Position numbers and translations under genes: made by a program. A stretch of 7,967 nucleotides of DNA from NCBI GenBank assembly GCA_023436685.1, contig JAEZIL010000333.1:1-7967 (forward strand), given 5' to 3'. Of this stretch, positions 1 to 5,548 are shown piece by piece (the stretch's first letter is position 1; each line of letters starts with the position of its first letter). Under the pieces are notes generated by a model. The model worked only from the letters and a program-made list of their open reading frames with translations, ran no database searches and was not told the DNA's origin. Source of the DNA: Bacteroidota bacterium. GTDB lineage: Bacteria > Bacteroidota > Bacteroidia > Chitinophagales > Chitinophagaceae.

Positions 1-608
1 CCTCAAAGCAAATCACCGATGCGGTCATGGAATCACGAGAAATGTATGCTTTAGTCAGAAATGACCTACAATTTATTTCAGATTCTAAAAAGGGAATAGA
101 GGAGTTAACGGCTGCCGCGAAAAGTAGCGCACGTGAGCTCAGTGTAGAAACACATGGAACAATTTTCGCATCAAGCGCTTTTGAATATGCACAAAACGCT
201 AAGCTTTGGTTTTTTACCTCTGCAATTGTTATCGGTATTATATTACTTGCTGCTGGATTCGTACAGTTAGAGATAAATTTCCCTAATCAAACCTCTACAG
301 CTAATTCAGTCGCAACTCGCATATTGATATTTCTTGCCGCCTTTTATTTTCTTGCGGTATGTGTCAAAAACTATAGGGCTAGTAAGCATAATGAAGTTGT
401 TAATACACATCGCCACCATGCATTATCAACATATAAAACTTTTCTAAACGCATCTCGTGACAATGATGAAGAAAAACGTGCAATACTTCTTGAAGTTACT
501 AGGACAATATTCAATACTCAACACACTGGCTACGGCGGTTCGGACGATAATGATTCTAGCAAAATCGTAGATATATTGAGTAGTATCACAAAAATGAAAG
601 GTAGCTAA
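1..608 (+). CDS. Two-helix membrane protein, unrecognised, 5' end outside window
   Basis: I do not recognise the family. The reading frame is open from base 3, so the ATG at 27 is probably internal, with no ribosome site before it, and the gene likely begins upstream. Counting from that ATG, residues 1-58 are hydrophilic and probably helical or coiled-coil. Two membrane helices follow at about 59-80 and 96-115, then a cytosolic-looking tail. The tail has a pattern rich in N, H and R (NTHRHHALSTYKTF, 126-139), then an acidic segment and IFNTQHTGYG (161-170). I have an unverified impression that this tail pattern recurs in uncharacterised bacterial membrane proteins. The layout of two helices with helical flanks resembles SLATT-type effectors of defence systems in topology only. 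By hand counts of a few lines, GC is near 37 percent, lower than the housekeeping genes here, which suggests acquired DNA. The real start and any partner gene lie outside the window. Confidence 0.75.
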   Translation, partial: SKQITDAVMESREMYALVRNDLQFISDSKKGIEELTAAAKSSARELSVETHGTIFASSAFEYAQNAKLWFFTSAIVIGIILLAAGFVQLEINFPNQTSTANSVATRILIFLAAFYFLAVCVKNYRASKHNEVVNTHRHHALSTYKTFLNASRDNDEEKRAILLEVTRTIFNTQHTGYGGSDDNDSSKIVDILSSITKMKGS

Positions 609-617
609 CTTCGCACC

Positions 618-695
618 ATGCAAACCCTCGTCATTATCGATATACAAACCGGCAGTTTTGAAGAAGCACCACGCTACAATGCTACACATTTTTAA
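618..695 (+). pseudogene. N-terminal stump of an isochorismatase-family hydrolase
   Basis: An ATG at 618 opens a 25-codon frame reading MQTLVIIDIQTGSFEEAPRY and then a few unrelated residues before TAA at 693. The pattern of hydrophobic strand, ID, Q, G and F is the signature first beta strand of isochorismatase/nicotinamidase-like cysteine hydrolases, whose catalytic Asp sits in this VIDxQ segment. Those enzymes are usually about 170-220 residues, and nothing resembling the rest of the fold (the Lys or Cys motifs) is visible downstream. The recognisable similarity ends near 683, and the palindromic repeat begins about 14 bp later. I infer a gene truncated by a repeat insertion or deletion. 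The match rests on about 20 residues, so chance cannot be excluded. Confidence 0.5.
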
Positions 696-696
696 T

Positions 697-780
697 CCCG
701 TCATTGCGAGGCTGCTTGCAGCCGTAGCAATCTTGCTTAACCTTATTTCTCGAGATTGCTTCACTACGTTCGCAATGACG
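697..780. repeat. Palindromic intergenic repeat (CGTCATTGCGA family)
   Basis: Outer arms CGTCATTGCGA (699-709) and TCGCAATGACG (770-780) are perfect 11-bp inverted repeats. A second inner pair, AGCAATCT (726-733) and AGATTGCT (753-760), adds a further stem. The left half also holds its own hairpin, GGCTGC/GCAGCC with a TT loop (710-723). This sequence type is a widespread intergenic palindromic repeat that I know from several bacterial genomes, often mistranslated as short spurious proteins containing VIANVVKQSR or LAMTG. It carries no protein of its own. It sits directly behind a truncated hydrolase gene and may mark the insertion or deletion that broke it. Confidence 0.85.
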
Positions 781-1060
781 AAGGTCTTTCGGCGTCTTGC
801 GCAGCGAAGCAAGCATCGTATACACGAAATACCGGCATTAGCTGCGCAGGCGTTAAGAAAATAGCCATATTGCAGCGCCCGCATTGAAAATGTAGCATAG
901 CGATGGTAGCCGATGGCTTCAAGGTCGGGGTCAAGCATTGTAGTTGATTGTAAGCTTTTTTCAATGCAGCGGAGAGACGGAAATTTTTAGCCGTAGCAGC
1001 GTAAGCCTTGAATTTTCTTTGCTTCTTTCTATGTTTCAAGACAAAGAAAGAAGAACTTAC
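781..1060. repeat. Structured non-coding stretch with three further inverted repeats
   Basis: No convincing gene lies here, but three inverted repeats do. The first pairs TGCGCAGC (798-805) with GCTGCGCA (841-848) and extends outward through a wobble pair and a one-base bulge. The second pairs GCATTGAAAA (881-890) with TTTTCAATGC (958-967). The third pairs CTTCTTTCT (1022-1030) with AGAAAGAAG (1045-1053), and an alternative pairing CTTGAA (1007-1012)/TTCAAG (1035-1040) is mutually exclusive with it. On the minus strand a frame from 1039 to 764 stays open for 91 codons and ends inside the palindromic repeat. Its Lys/Arg/Ala/Cys-rich product has no domain I know. I read the stretch as a repeat unit or the remains of a small mobile element, extending the palindrome at 697-780. 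Confidence 0.45.
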
Positions 1061-1065
1061 AGTTT

Positions 1066-1312
1066 ATGACAACCATAGCAGCCAAAGACGTAAAGATCAG
1101 GTACAATACAAATCGGACGGGAAGCACCTGATATGGCGGCTACTGATAGGCAATGAAGAGCATTTGATAAACCATTTAAGCATCAATTGCCCCTGCGAAA
1201 CCACTACCGACTGGCTGGAAGACAAACAAGTAACTAAACACTAATTACCGTCCGCAATTGTATCCTCCATATAGAACCAATAACCTTGCACGCAACTATT
1301 GAGCAGCAGTAA
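1066..1312 (+). pseudogene. Small conserved-looking protein gene broken by two frameshifts
   Basis: Three adjoining frames read as one protein of about 83 residues. Frame one starts at ATG 1066 (MTTIAAKDVKIRYNTN...) and hits TGA at 1129. The next frame carries HLIWRLLIGNEEHL through TTTDWLEDKQVTKH and stops at 1242. A third frame continues ITVRNCILHIEPITLH to TAA at 1310. Both joins need one missing base restored, near 1120-1128 and near 1236-1244. The reconstructed order (IRYNTN, WRLLI...EHL, TTTDW, KH.ITV.NC) resembles a small hypothetical protein that I believe occurs in Bacteroidota, function unknown. That recollection is unverified. A purine-rich AAGAAAGAAGAA precedes the ATG. The two losses may be real decay or sequencing/assembly indels. 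Programmed frameshifting is unlikely because no proper heptamer with a stimulator is evident. The gene's end overlaps the earliest possible start (TTG 1299) of the next frame. Confidence 0.5.
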
Positions 1313-1343
1313 TTTGGCATGCAAAATGCTTTATCATATATAT

Positions 1344-1790
1344 ATGCGTCTATTACTACTTACCCTACTCTGCACTTCTTTATTGGGTTGCAATAAACCG
1401 CCACAAAGCCCCGGCCACGGCAACATGTGTATGCAAACATGCGCTCATGCAATGCTAAGGCCCGATATAGGCGGCACGCCCGAACAGCTGGACACCATAC
1501 TAGTGAACAGCTTTAAAGCGGGCAATGATATGAGTGCAGCCAGCTTTATAGAGGCGAAATATTATTACACTACACCAAAGGCCATAGAGCTTGCCGAAGG
1601 CAACGACTACGAGATAATAAGGGAGCAGGACACCTTTAAAGTAACCAACATTGAGTACGAGGCAGCCCGCCAGGAATATATTCTTTGTGGCGACCATTGC
1701 ACAGTAGCCCCTGTATCAGTAAAAGTTAACGGCATTGCTAAAAAACCGGAGATCAGCGACAGGGACATTTTTTCTTTCCAGATAAACTAA
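1344..1790 (+). CDS. Small secreted lipoprotein with two CxxxC pairs, function unknown
   Basis: The product is 148 residues from ATG 1344. That start gives an ideal lipoprotein signal: Arg2, a hydrophobic run, then LLGC with the lipidated Cys at 16. In-frame starts at TTG 1299 and ATG 1326 would only lengthen the leader. The mature part begins with a Pro/Gly/His segment and the motif MCMQTCAHAM (28-37), and a second cysteine pair CGDHC lies at 115-119. The two CxxxC pairs with nearby Met and His could form disulfides or bind a metal such as copper. This is inference from composition, as I recognise no domain. It would be anchored in the outer or inner membrane facing the periplasm or surface. 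It is a single gene, closed by a strong hairpin at 1817. No ribosome site is seen, as is usual for this phylum. Confidence 0.75.
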   Translation: MRLLLLTLLCTSLLGCNKPPQSPGHGNMCMQTCAHAMLRPDIGGTPEQLDTILVNSFKAGNDMSAASFIEAKYYYTTPKAIELAEGNDYEIIREQDTFKVTNIEYEAARQEYILCGDHCTVAPVSVKVNGIAKKPEISDRDIFSFQIN

Positions 1791-1816
1791 ACAAATAATA
1801 GTATATTTGCTATAGT

Positions 1817-1839
1817 AAAAACTACAAAAAGTAGTTTTT
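1817..1839 (+). terminator. Intrinsic terminator after the lipoprotein gene
   Basis: A perfect 9-bp stem AAAAACTAC (1817-1825)/GTAGTTTTT (1831-1839) with an AAAAA loop lies 27 bp after the lipoprotein stop. The stem ends in a T tract on the plus strand, and its complement gives a T tract on the minus strand, so it could work in both directions. Confidence 0.65.
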
Positions 1840-1907
1840 GCTCTTATAAAATGCTGCTAACAAATGCTAAAATGCCGCAAATGGCGGTGTGCTGCAATTG
1901 CCATCTC

Positions 1908-1929
1908 AAAAACAAGCCCGATAAGGCTT
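1908..1929 (-). terminator. Candidate terminator of the marR-xerD unit
   Basis: Read on the minus strand, AAGCC (1929-1925), a six-base loop and GGCTT (1918-1914) are followed by GTTTTT (1913-1908). It lies about 80 bp past the xerD stop. The stem is only five pairs, so the call is moderate. The rest of the 219-bp gap at 1791-2009 holds an A6T8 tract (1951-1964) but no gene I can support. Confidence 0.4.
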
Positions 1930-2009
1930 TCAGCACCCAACTGTCGCAAGAAAAAATTTTTTTTATGACAGAAAACTTAGCAAAAATTAGCAACAGATAT
2001 AGAAATACA

Positions 2010-2927
2010 TCAACCGTTACACCGCGGGTGGAAGCGCTCCATCGTCTTGCGCAGGTAGCCCCTGTCCAGGTGTGTATAGATCTCGGTAGTGGTTATGCTC
2101 TTGTGGCGCATCATCTCCTGCACGGCGCGCAGGTCGGCCCCGGCCTCTACCAGGTGCGTAGCAAACGAGTGGCGTAGCGTATGGGGGTGTATGTTCTTCC
2201 TGATGCCTGCCTTCTCCGTCAGGTCTTTGAGAATGAGGAACACCATGACCCGCGAAAGGGCAGCCCCGCGGCGGTTCAGGAACAGGATGTCCTCGTGCCC
2301 CTTTCTGATATGCTTCAGGTGGCTGCGTGTATGCTCGCGGTACAGGTTGATCTGCGTAACGGCCTTCTCGCCAATAGGCACCAGGCGCTCTTTGTTGCCC
2401 TTGCCTACCACGCGTACAAAGCCTACGTCAAGGTACAGGTTGCTGATGGCCAGGTTGGTGGCCTCGCTTACACGGAGGCCGCAACTGTACATGGTCTCCA
2501 GCAAGGCGCGGTTGCGCTGCCCTTCGGGCGTGCTATGGTCTATGGCTGCAAACAGTGTGTCTATCTCATCTACGCTCAGGAAGGCCGGGAGTGCCCGTTT
2601 CAGCTTTGGGGCTTCCAGCAGTTCGGTAGGGTTGTTGCGCAGCACCTCTTCCAGCAGCAGGTACCTGTAGAACGACTTCACCCCGCTCAGCACCCTTGCC
2701 TGTGTGCCTGCAGACAGCTCCAGCTCATTGATATGCTGCAGGAAACCCTTCAGGTGGTTCAGTTCAGTTGCCTCCAAAGCAATGTCGGGGTGTGCACCGG
2801 CCATATAGTCGCGCAGCATGGTCACATCGTGCAGGTAGGCCTCAATGGTATTGTCGCTCATAGAGCGCTCCAGTTGCAGGTAGGCTTTGAAACCCTTCAG
2901 GTATGCATCCCAGGCGGGCATAGGCAT
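2010..2927 (-). CDS. xerD: Tyrosine recombinase XerD
   Basis: XerD-type site-specific recombinase, 305 residues, the usual length. With a XerC partner it resolves chromosome dimers at dif, acting with FtsK at the septum. The N-terminal SAM-like DNA-binding domain spans about 1-95 (the SMSDNTIEAY segment is typical). The catalytic domain follows, with Arg152 (CGLRVSE), Lys176 (GKGNKER), His249 and Arg252 (HPHTLRHSF), His275 and the nucleophile Tyr284 (EIYTHLDR). All six catalytic positions are present. Box II reads MMRHKS where most family members have LGHxS, so Arg274 replaces a usual Gly. The start codon shares one base with the marR stop (TAATG on the minus strand), implying coupled translation; a second Met at residue 3 is an alternative. 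By hand counts the GC is about 60 percent, well above the flanking genes. It could be another integrase, but length and full motif set favour XerD. Confidence 0.93.
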   Translation of the reverse strand: MPMPAWDAYLKGFKAYLQLERSMSDNTIEAYLHDVTMLRDYMAGAHPDIALEATELNHLKGFLQHINELELSAGTQARVLSGVKSFYRYLLLEEVLRNNPTELLEAPKLKRALPAFLSVDEIDTLFAAIDHSTPEGQRNRALLETMYSCGLRVSEATNLAISNLYLDVGFVRVVGKGNKERLVPIGEKAVTQINLYREHTRSHLKHIRKGHEDILFLNRRGAALSRVMVFLILKDLTEKAGIRKNIHPHTLRHSFATHLVEAGADLRAVQEMMRHKSITTTEIYTHLDRGYLRKTMERFHPRCNG

Positions 2928-3388
2928 TACAGGTCTTTGCGCATGGCATCCAGCAGGTTGCCCAGTGTTGCGGCTTCTTCGGTGCTCAGGTTGGCATCAA
3001 TGGTAGCAAAGGTGGCCAGCAGGGCAGGCTCTACTTCTTCCAGTATGTTCAGCCCGCTATCTGTTATGCGTATATCCACCTTGCGGCGGTTGTCTTTGCA
3101 CTCGGTACGTGCCACCCACCCTTTCTCCAGCAGCTTATCTATCAGCCTGCTCACGTTCGACATCTTCTGTATCATACGGTCCTGCACTTCATACAGGCTC
3201 ATAGCCTGTCCGTGCTGCCCACGCAAAATGCGCAACACATTGTATTGGGGTTCGGTGAGGTCAAACGGCTTTAGTGCATTGTTGATGCGGTTGAACAGCC
3301 AGTTGCCCGTGTACATGATGTTAAGGTACGCACGCTGGTGCGGATCCTGTATTGGTTTAGTCTTTATGAGTTCTTCAAGTATCGGCAT
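2927..3388 (-). CDS. MarR-family winged-helix regulator
   Basis: A 153-residue transcription regulator of the MarR family, which act as dimers binding dyad operators and often release DNA on ligand or oxidant binding. The first helix (about 16-40) should contribute to dimerisation. The winged helix-turn-helix spans about 41-115, with LTEPQYNVLRIL (44-55), recognition-helix segment QKMSNVSRLIDKLLEKGWV (74-92) and the wing signature DNRRKVDIRIT (99-109). The long C-terminal helix closes the dimer. I chose ATG 3388 because it gives a standard MarR N-terminus; an in-frame start at 3445 would add 19 residues inside the upstream regulatory region. No Cys is placed as in OhrR-type sensors, so the signal is unknown. 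It is the promoter-proximal gene of a marR-xerD pair and faces aroQ divergently. Confidence 0.9.
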   Translation of the reverse strand: MPILEELIKTKPIQDPHQRAYLNIMYTGNWLFNRINNALKPFDLTEPQYNVLRILRGQHGQAMSLYEVQDRMIQKMSNVSRLIDKLLEKGWVARTECKDNRRKVDIRITDSGLNILEEVEPALLATFATIDANLSTEEAATLGNLLDAMRKDL

Positions 3389-3451
3389 ATGGTTAAACGG
3401 TGATACTATAGGGGGGTTAATAATATGTAAATGTAAAAATACCAAATGGGT

Positions 3452-3478
3452 TTTGATTATCTTGCATCAAATTTTGAT
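3452..3478. promoter_or_regulatory. Dyad half-sites TTTGAT/ATCAAA/TTTGAT, candidate MarR operator
   Basis: Three copies of a six-base half-site alternate in orientation: TTTGAT (3452-3457), ATCAAA (3466-3471) and TTTGAT (3473-3478). The first two form an inverted pair with an 8-bp spacer, and the last two form a tight palindrome around one T. The site lies 8-34 bp before the aroQ ATG and within 100 bp of the marR start. MarR proteins commonly bind AT-rich dyads next to their own gene, so autoregulation and an effect on aroQ are plausible. This is inferred from position and symmetry only. Confidence 0.35.
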
Positions 3479-3485
3479 AACGTTA

Positions 3486-3947
3486 ATGCTGCATCTTGCG
3501 ATAATTAATGGACCTAATCTCAATTTGCTAGGCACCCGCGAAACGGACAAGTACGGAAAAGTCTCCTTCGATGACTTCTTTAACCGGCTTAAGCTACGCT
3601 TCCCGAATGTTATCCTCTCCTATTACCAGAGCAATGTAGAAGGTGAGCTGATAAATTTTATGCATAATAACCGCTACAAGGTAAACGGTATTATACTGAA
3701 TGCTGCGGCATACACCCATACAAGTATAGCCCTGGCCGATGCCATTACAGCTATAAATATGCCTGTGGTAGAAGTGCATATTTCTAATATATATGCCCGC
3801 GAGCCTTACAGAAGGCACTCGTACACAGCGCCCAAATGCATAGGAAGCATTGCAGGCCTTGGCCTTGAGGGATACGCCCTGGCCGTGCAGTACTTCGTAG
3901 AGCGGGCGGCATCAACCGGCAAGCGGGGCAACCCTATAGCCCCTTAG
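3486..3947 (+). CDS. aroQ: Type II 3-dehydroquinate dehydratase
   Basis: Type II dehydroquinase, 153 residues, a normal length. It converts 3-dehydroquinate to 3-dehydroshikimate in the cytoplasmic shikimate pathway to aromatic amino acids, typically as a dodecamer. Family landmarks appear in order: INGPNLNLLGTRE (7-19), the active-site loop with Arg18 and catalytic Tyr23 (KYG), substrate-binding Asn72 in LNAAAYTHTS with His78, then VEVHISN with catalytic-site His98, and Arg109 in EPYRRHS. I chose ATG 3486 because translation from there begins directly at the conserved first strand. The frame runs open far upstream, but that part is antisense to xerD and marR. It is divergent from marR with the dyad site between, and its last 36 bases overlap the end of fmt. 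Adjacency of aroQ and xerD is, as I recall, common in Bacteroidota. Confidence 0.95.
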   Translation: MLHLAIINGPNLNLLGTRETDKYGKVSFDDFFNRLKLRFPNVILSYYQSNVEGELINFMHNNRYKVNGIILNAAAYTHTSIALADAITAINMPVVEVHISNIYAREPYRRHSYTAPKCIGSIAGLGLEGYALAVQYFVERAASTGKRGNPIAP

Positions 3948-4859
3948 AAACGAGGCTACGTCCATACGCTTCTTACCTTCCATTTGAAGCTCTTCGGCAT
4001 ATACCCAGCCGTCGGCAGCAGCAAAGCGCAAGTACGTCTTGCCATCACTATCAACAGCGCCCGGTTGCACATCGTGCGCCAACCCCACAGAATGGACACG
4101 GTATAGTTTGAGCGTTTTACCATCTAAAGTAGTTAAGGCCCCGGGATTGGGCGATAGGCCACGTACCAGGTTATGTATACTGCCGGCAGGTTGGTTCCAA
4201 TTGATGCTTGTATGCTCTTTGAAGATCTTGGGGGCATGCCTTAGCTCGCCGGTTGCAACGTTGTCTTGAGGTTGCTCCTGAATAGTACCTGCAGCCAACC
4301 CTTTGACGGTTTCAACCAATAGCTCGCCGCCAAACTGCATTAGTTTATCGTATAGTGTGCCTATATTGTCTTCAGGTAATATCGGCACCTTCTTTTGAAG
4401 CAGTATGTTGCCTGTATCTATCTCGTGTTTCAGCTTAAAGGTGGTTACACCGGTTTCAGTTTCACCGTTAATGATAGCCCAGTTGATAGGCGCGGCACCG
4501 CGATATTGAGGCAAAAGTGAGGCATGTACATTAACAGTGCCCATCGGTGGCATGTTCCAAACGGCTTCAGGAAGCATCCGGAAAGCTACTACAACATGTA
4601 TATCGGCCTCCAGGGCTTTTAGCTGGCTTATAAAGTCAGGGTTCTTTAGCTTATCGGGCTGCACTACTTGCAAGCCATGCTCTTGTGCATACTGTTTTAC
4701 GGCAGATGACTGCAATTGCATGCCACGGCCCGCTGGTTTATCTGGCGCAGTTACTACGGCTACAATACTAGCCCCGGCATCAACCAATGATCTTAATGAA
4801 GCAACTGCGAAATCGGGTGTACCAAAGAATACAATCCGTAAACTGTTAAAGTCTTTCAT
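3912..4859 (-). CDS. fmt: Methionyl-tRNA formyltransferase
   Basis: Transfers a formyl group from 10-formyltetrahydrofolate to Met-tRNA(fMet) in the cytoplasm, preparing the initiator tRNA. The product is 315 residues from ATG 4859, the typical length. An in-frame start at 4889 would add 10 residues before the conserved first strand RIVFFGTPDFAV, so I prefer 4859. The N-terminal Rossmann-like formyltransferase domain (about 1-205) holds the loop PDKPAGRG (39-46) and the core motif with Asn110 and His112 (NVHASLLPQYRGAAP), plus Asp148 in EIDTGNIL. These match the catalytic Asn-His-Asp set. The C-terminal barrel that contacts tRNA follows (about 210-315). The gene stands alone on this strand. 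It is divergent from the sigma gene with 95 bp between starts, and no clear promoter is visible there. Confidence 0.96.
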   Translation of the reverse strand: MKDFNSLRIVFFGTPDFAVASLRSLVDAGASIVAVVTAPDKPAGRGMQLQSSAVKQYAQEHGLQVVQPDKLKNPDFISQLKALEADIHVVVAFRMLPEAVWNMPPMGTVNVHASLLPQYRGAAPINWAIINGETETGVTTFKLKHEIDTGNILLQKKVPILPEDNIGTLYDKLMQFGGELLVETVKGLAAGTIQEQPQDNVATGELRHAPKIFKEHTSINWNQPAGSIHNLVRGLSPNPGALTTLDGKTLKLYRVHSVGLAHDVQPGAVDSDGKTYLRFAAADGWVYAEELQMEGKKRMDVASFLRGYRVAPLAG

Positions 4860-4954
4860 AGGAAATGCAAAACTAGTGTTATGGTTCAATTATCGTACCG
4901 CTGGCATTAAACTTTAGTAACTTACCAAAGTCAATAACCATATAAATAGCTATT

Positions 4955-5518
4955 ATGCCCCAGCAGGGAGTAACCATAGATGACCACCTGATACTTGCAT
5001 CGTTTCGAGACGAAGCGACCAGAGAAATGGCATTTACACAGCTGGTACGGAAATACCAGGAGCGCCTATACTGGCATATACGCCGTATGGTGGTATCGCA
5101 CGATGACGCCGATGACGTACTTCAAAATGTGTTTATCAAGGTTTGGAAAAACCTGGCCAACTTTAAGGAAGAGGCTAATTTGTACACATGGCTATACCGT
5201 ATAGCTACAAATGAAACCCTGACTTGGCTAGATCAGCAGAAACGCAGGTCATCTATATCATTAAGCGATGATGAATCGCCCGTGGCAAACCGCCTGGTAG
5301 CCGAAAAAGGATACGATGCCAGTAAGATTGAATGGAAACTGCAACAAGCCATACACACCCTACCCGAAAAACAACGGGTTGTATTTAACCTAAGGTACTA
5401 TGATGAAATGCCTTATGAAGAGATGTCTATTGTTTTGGAAACCTCAGTAGGTGCATTAAAAGCATCTTACCACCATGCAGTAAAGAAGGTTGAGCAGTTT
5501 TTATTGAATAGTAATTAA
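4955..5518 (+). CDS. ECF-type RNA polymerase sigma factor
   Basis: A 187-residue extracytoplasmic-function sigma factor that directs RNA polymerase to stress or envelope promoters. Region 2 spans about 25-95, with the core-binding and -10 recognising segment HDDADDVLQNVFIKVW (49-64) and TWLYRIATNETLTWLDQ (78-94). A short linker rich in Ser and Asp follows (98-125). Region 4 spans about 128-183, with LPEKQRVVFNLRYYDEMPYE (136-155) and the helix-turn-helix near 153-173 that reads the -35 element. It has no C-terminal extension. It heads a rightward cluster with a membrane protein starting 6-30 bp behind it, the usual place for an anti-sigma partner, so activity is probably controlled by release from the membrane. 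An imperfect dyad ACTTT/AAAGT (4911-4931) lies upstream; its role is unknown. The regulon cannot be read from this window. Confidence 0.95.
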   Translation: MPQQGVTIDDHLILASFRDEATREMAFTQLVRKYQERLYWHIRRMVVSHDDADDVLQNVFIKVWKNLANFKEEANLYTWLYRIATNETLTWLDQQKRRSSISLSDDESPVANRLVAEKGYDASKIEWKLQQAIHTLPEKQRVVFNLRYYDEMPYEEMSIVLETSVGALKASYHHAVKKVEQFLLNSN

Positions 5519-5548
5519 ACTAAGTTGACAAATAACAGTCTAAAAAAT

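Noticed and set aside
444..938. Minus-strand 164-codon frame
   Set aside because: It runs through the palindromic repeat and into the antisense of the two-helix protein gene. The VIANVVKQSR-type segment is simply the repeat translated.
1008..1065. Extension of the middle frame of the broken gene upstream to ATG 1008
   Set aside because: This part translates the 1022-1053 hairpin and does not look like protein. The N-terminus at ATG 1066 in another frame fits the downstream pieces better.
1114..1131. Programmed -1 frameshift site in the broken small gene
   Set aside because: The CGGGAAG run resembles but does not match an XXXYYYZ heptamer, and a second unrelated shift would be needed 110 bp later, so decay or sequence error is simpler.
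1851..2009. Possible small gene in the gap before xerD
   Set aside because: The open frame continues only as antisense of xerD, has no recognisable motif and contains the A6T8 tract and candidate terminator.
3469..3476. Bacteroidota-type -7 promoter element (TAnnTTTG) before aroQ
   Set aside because: The first base of the element does not match, and the upstream TTTG lies at the wrong distance (13 bp, not about 19-21). Symmetry as an operator explains the bases better.
2181..3485. Very long plus-strand open frame upstream of and in frame with aroQ
   Set aside because: It is antisense to xerD and marR, which have full family motifs. Its translation has no recognisable domain, and the opening arises from the GC-rich codon pattern of the opposite strand. 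The real gene starts at 3486.
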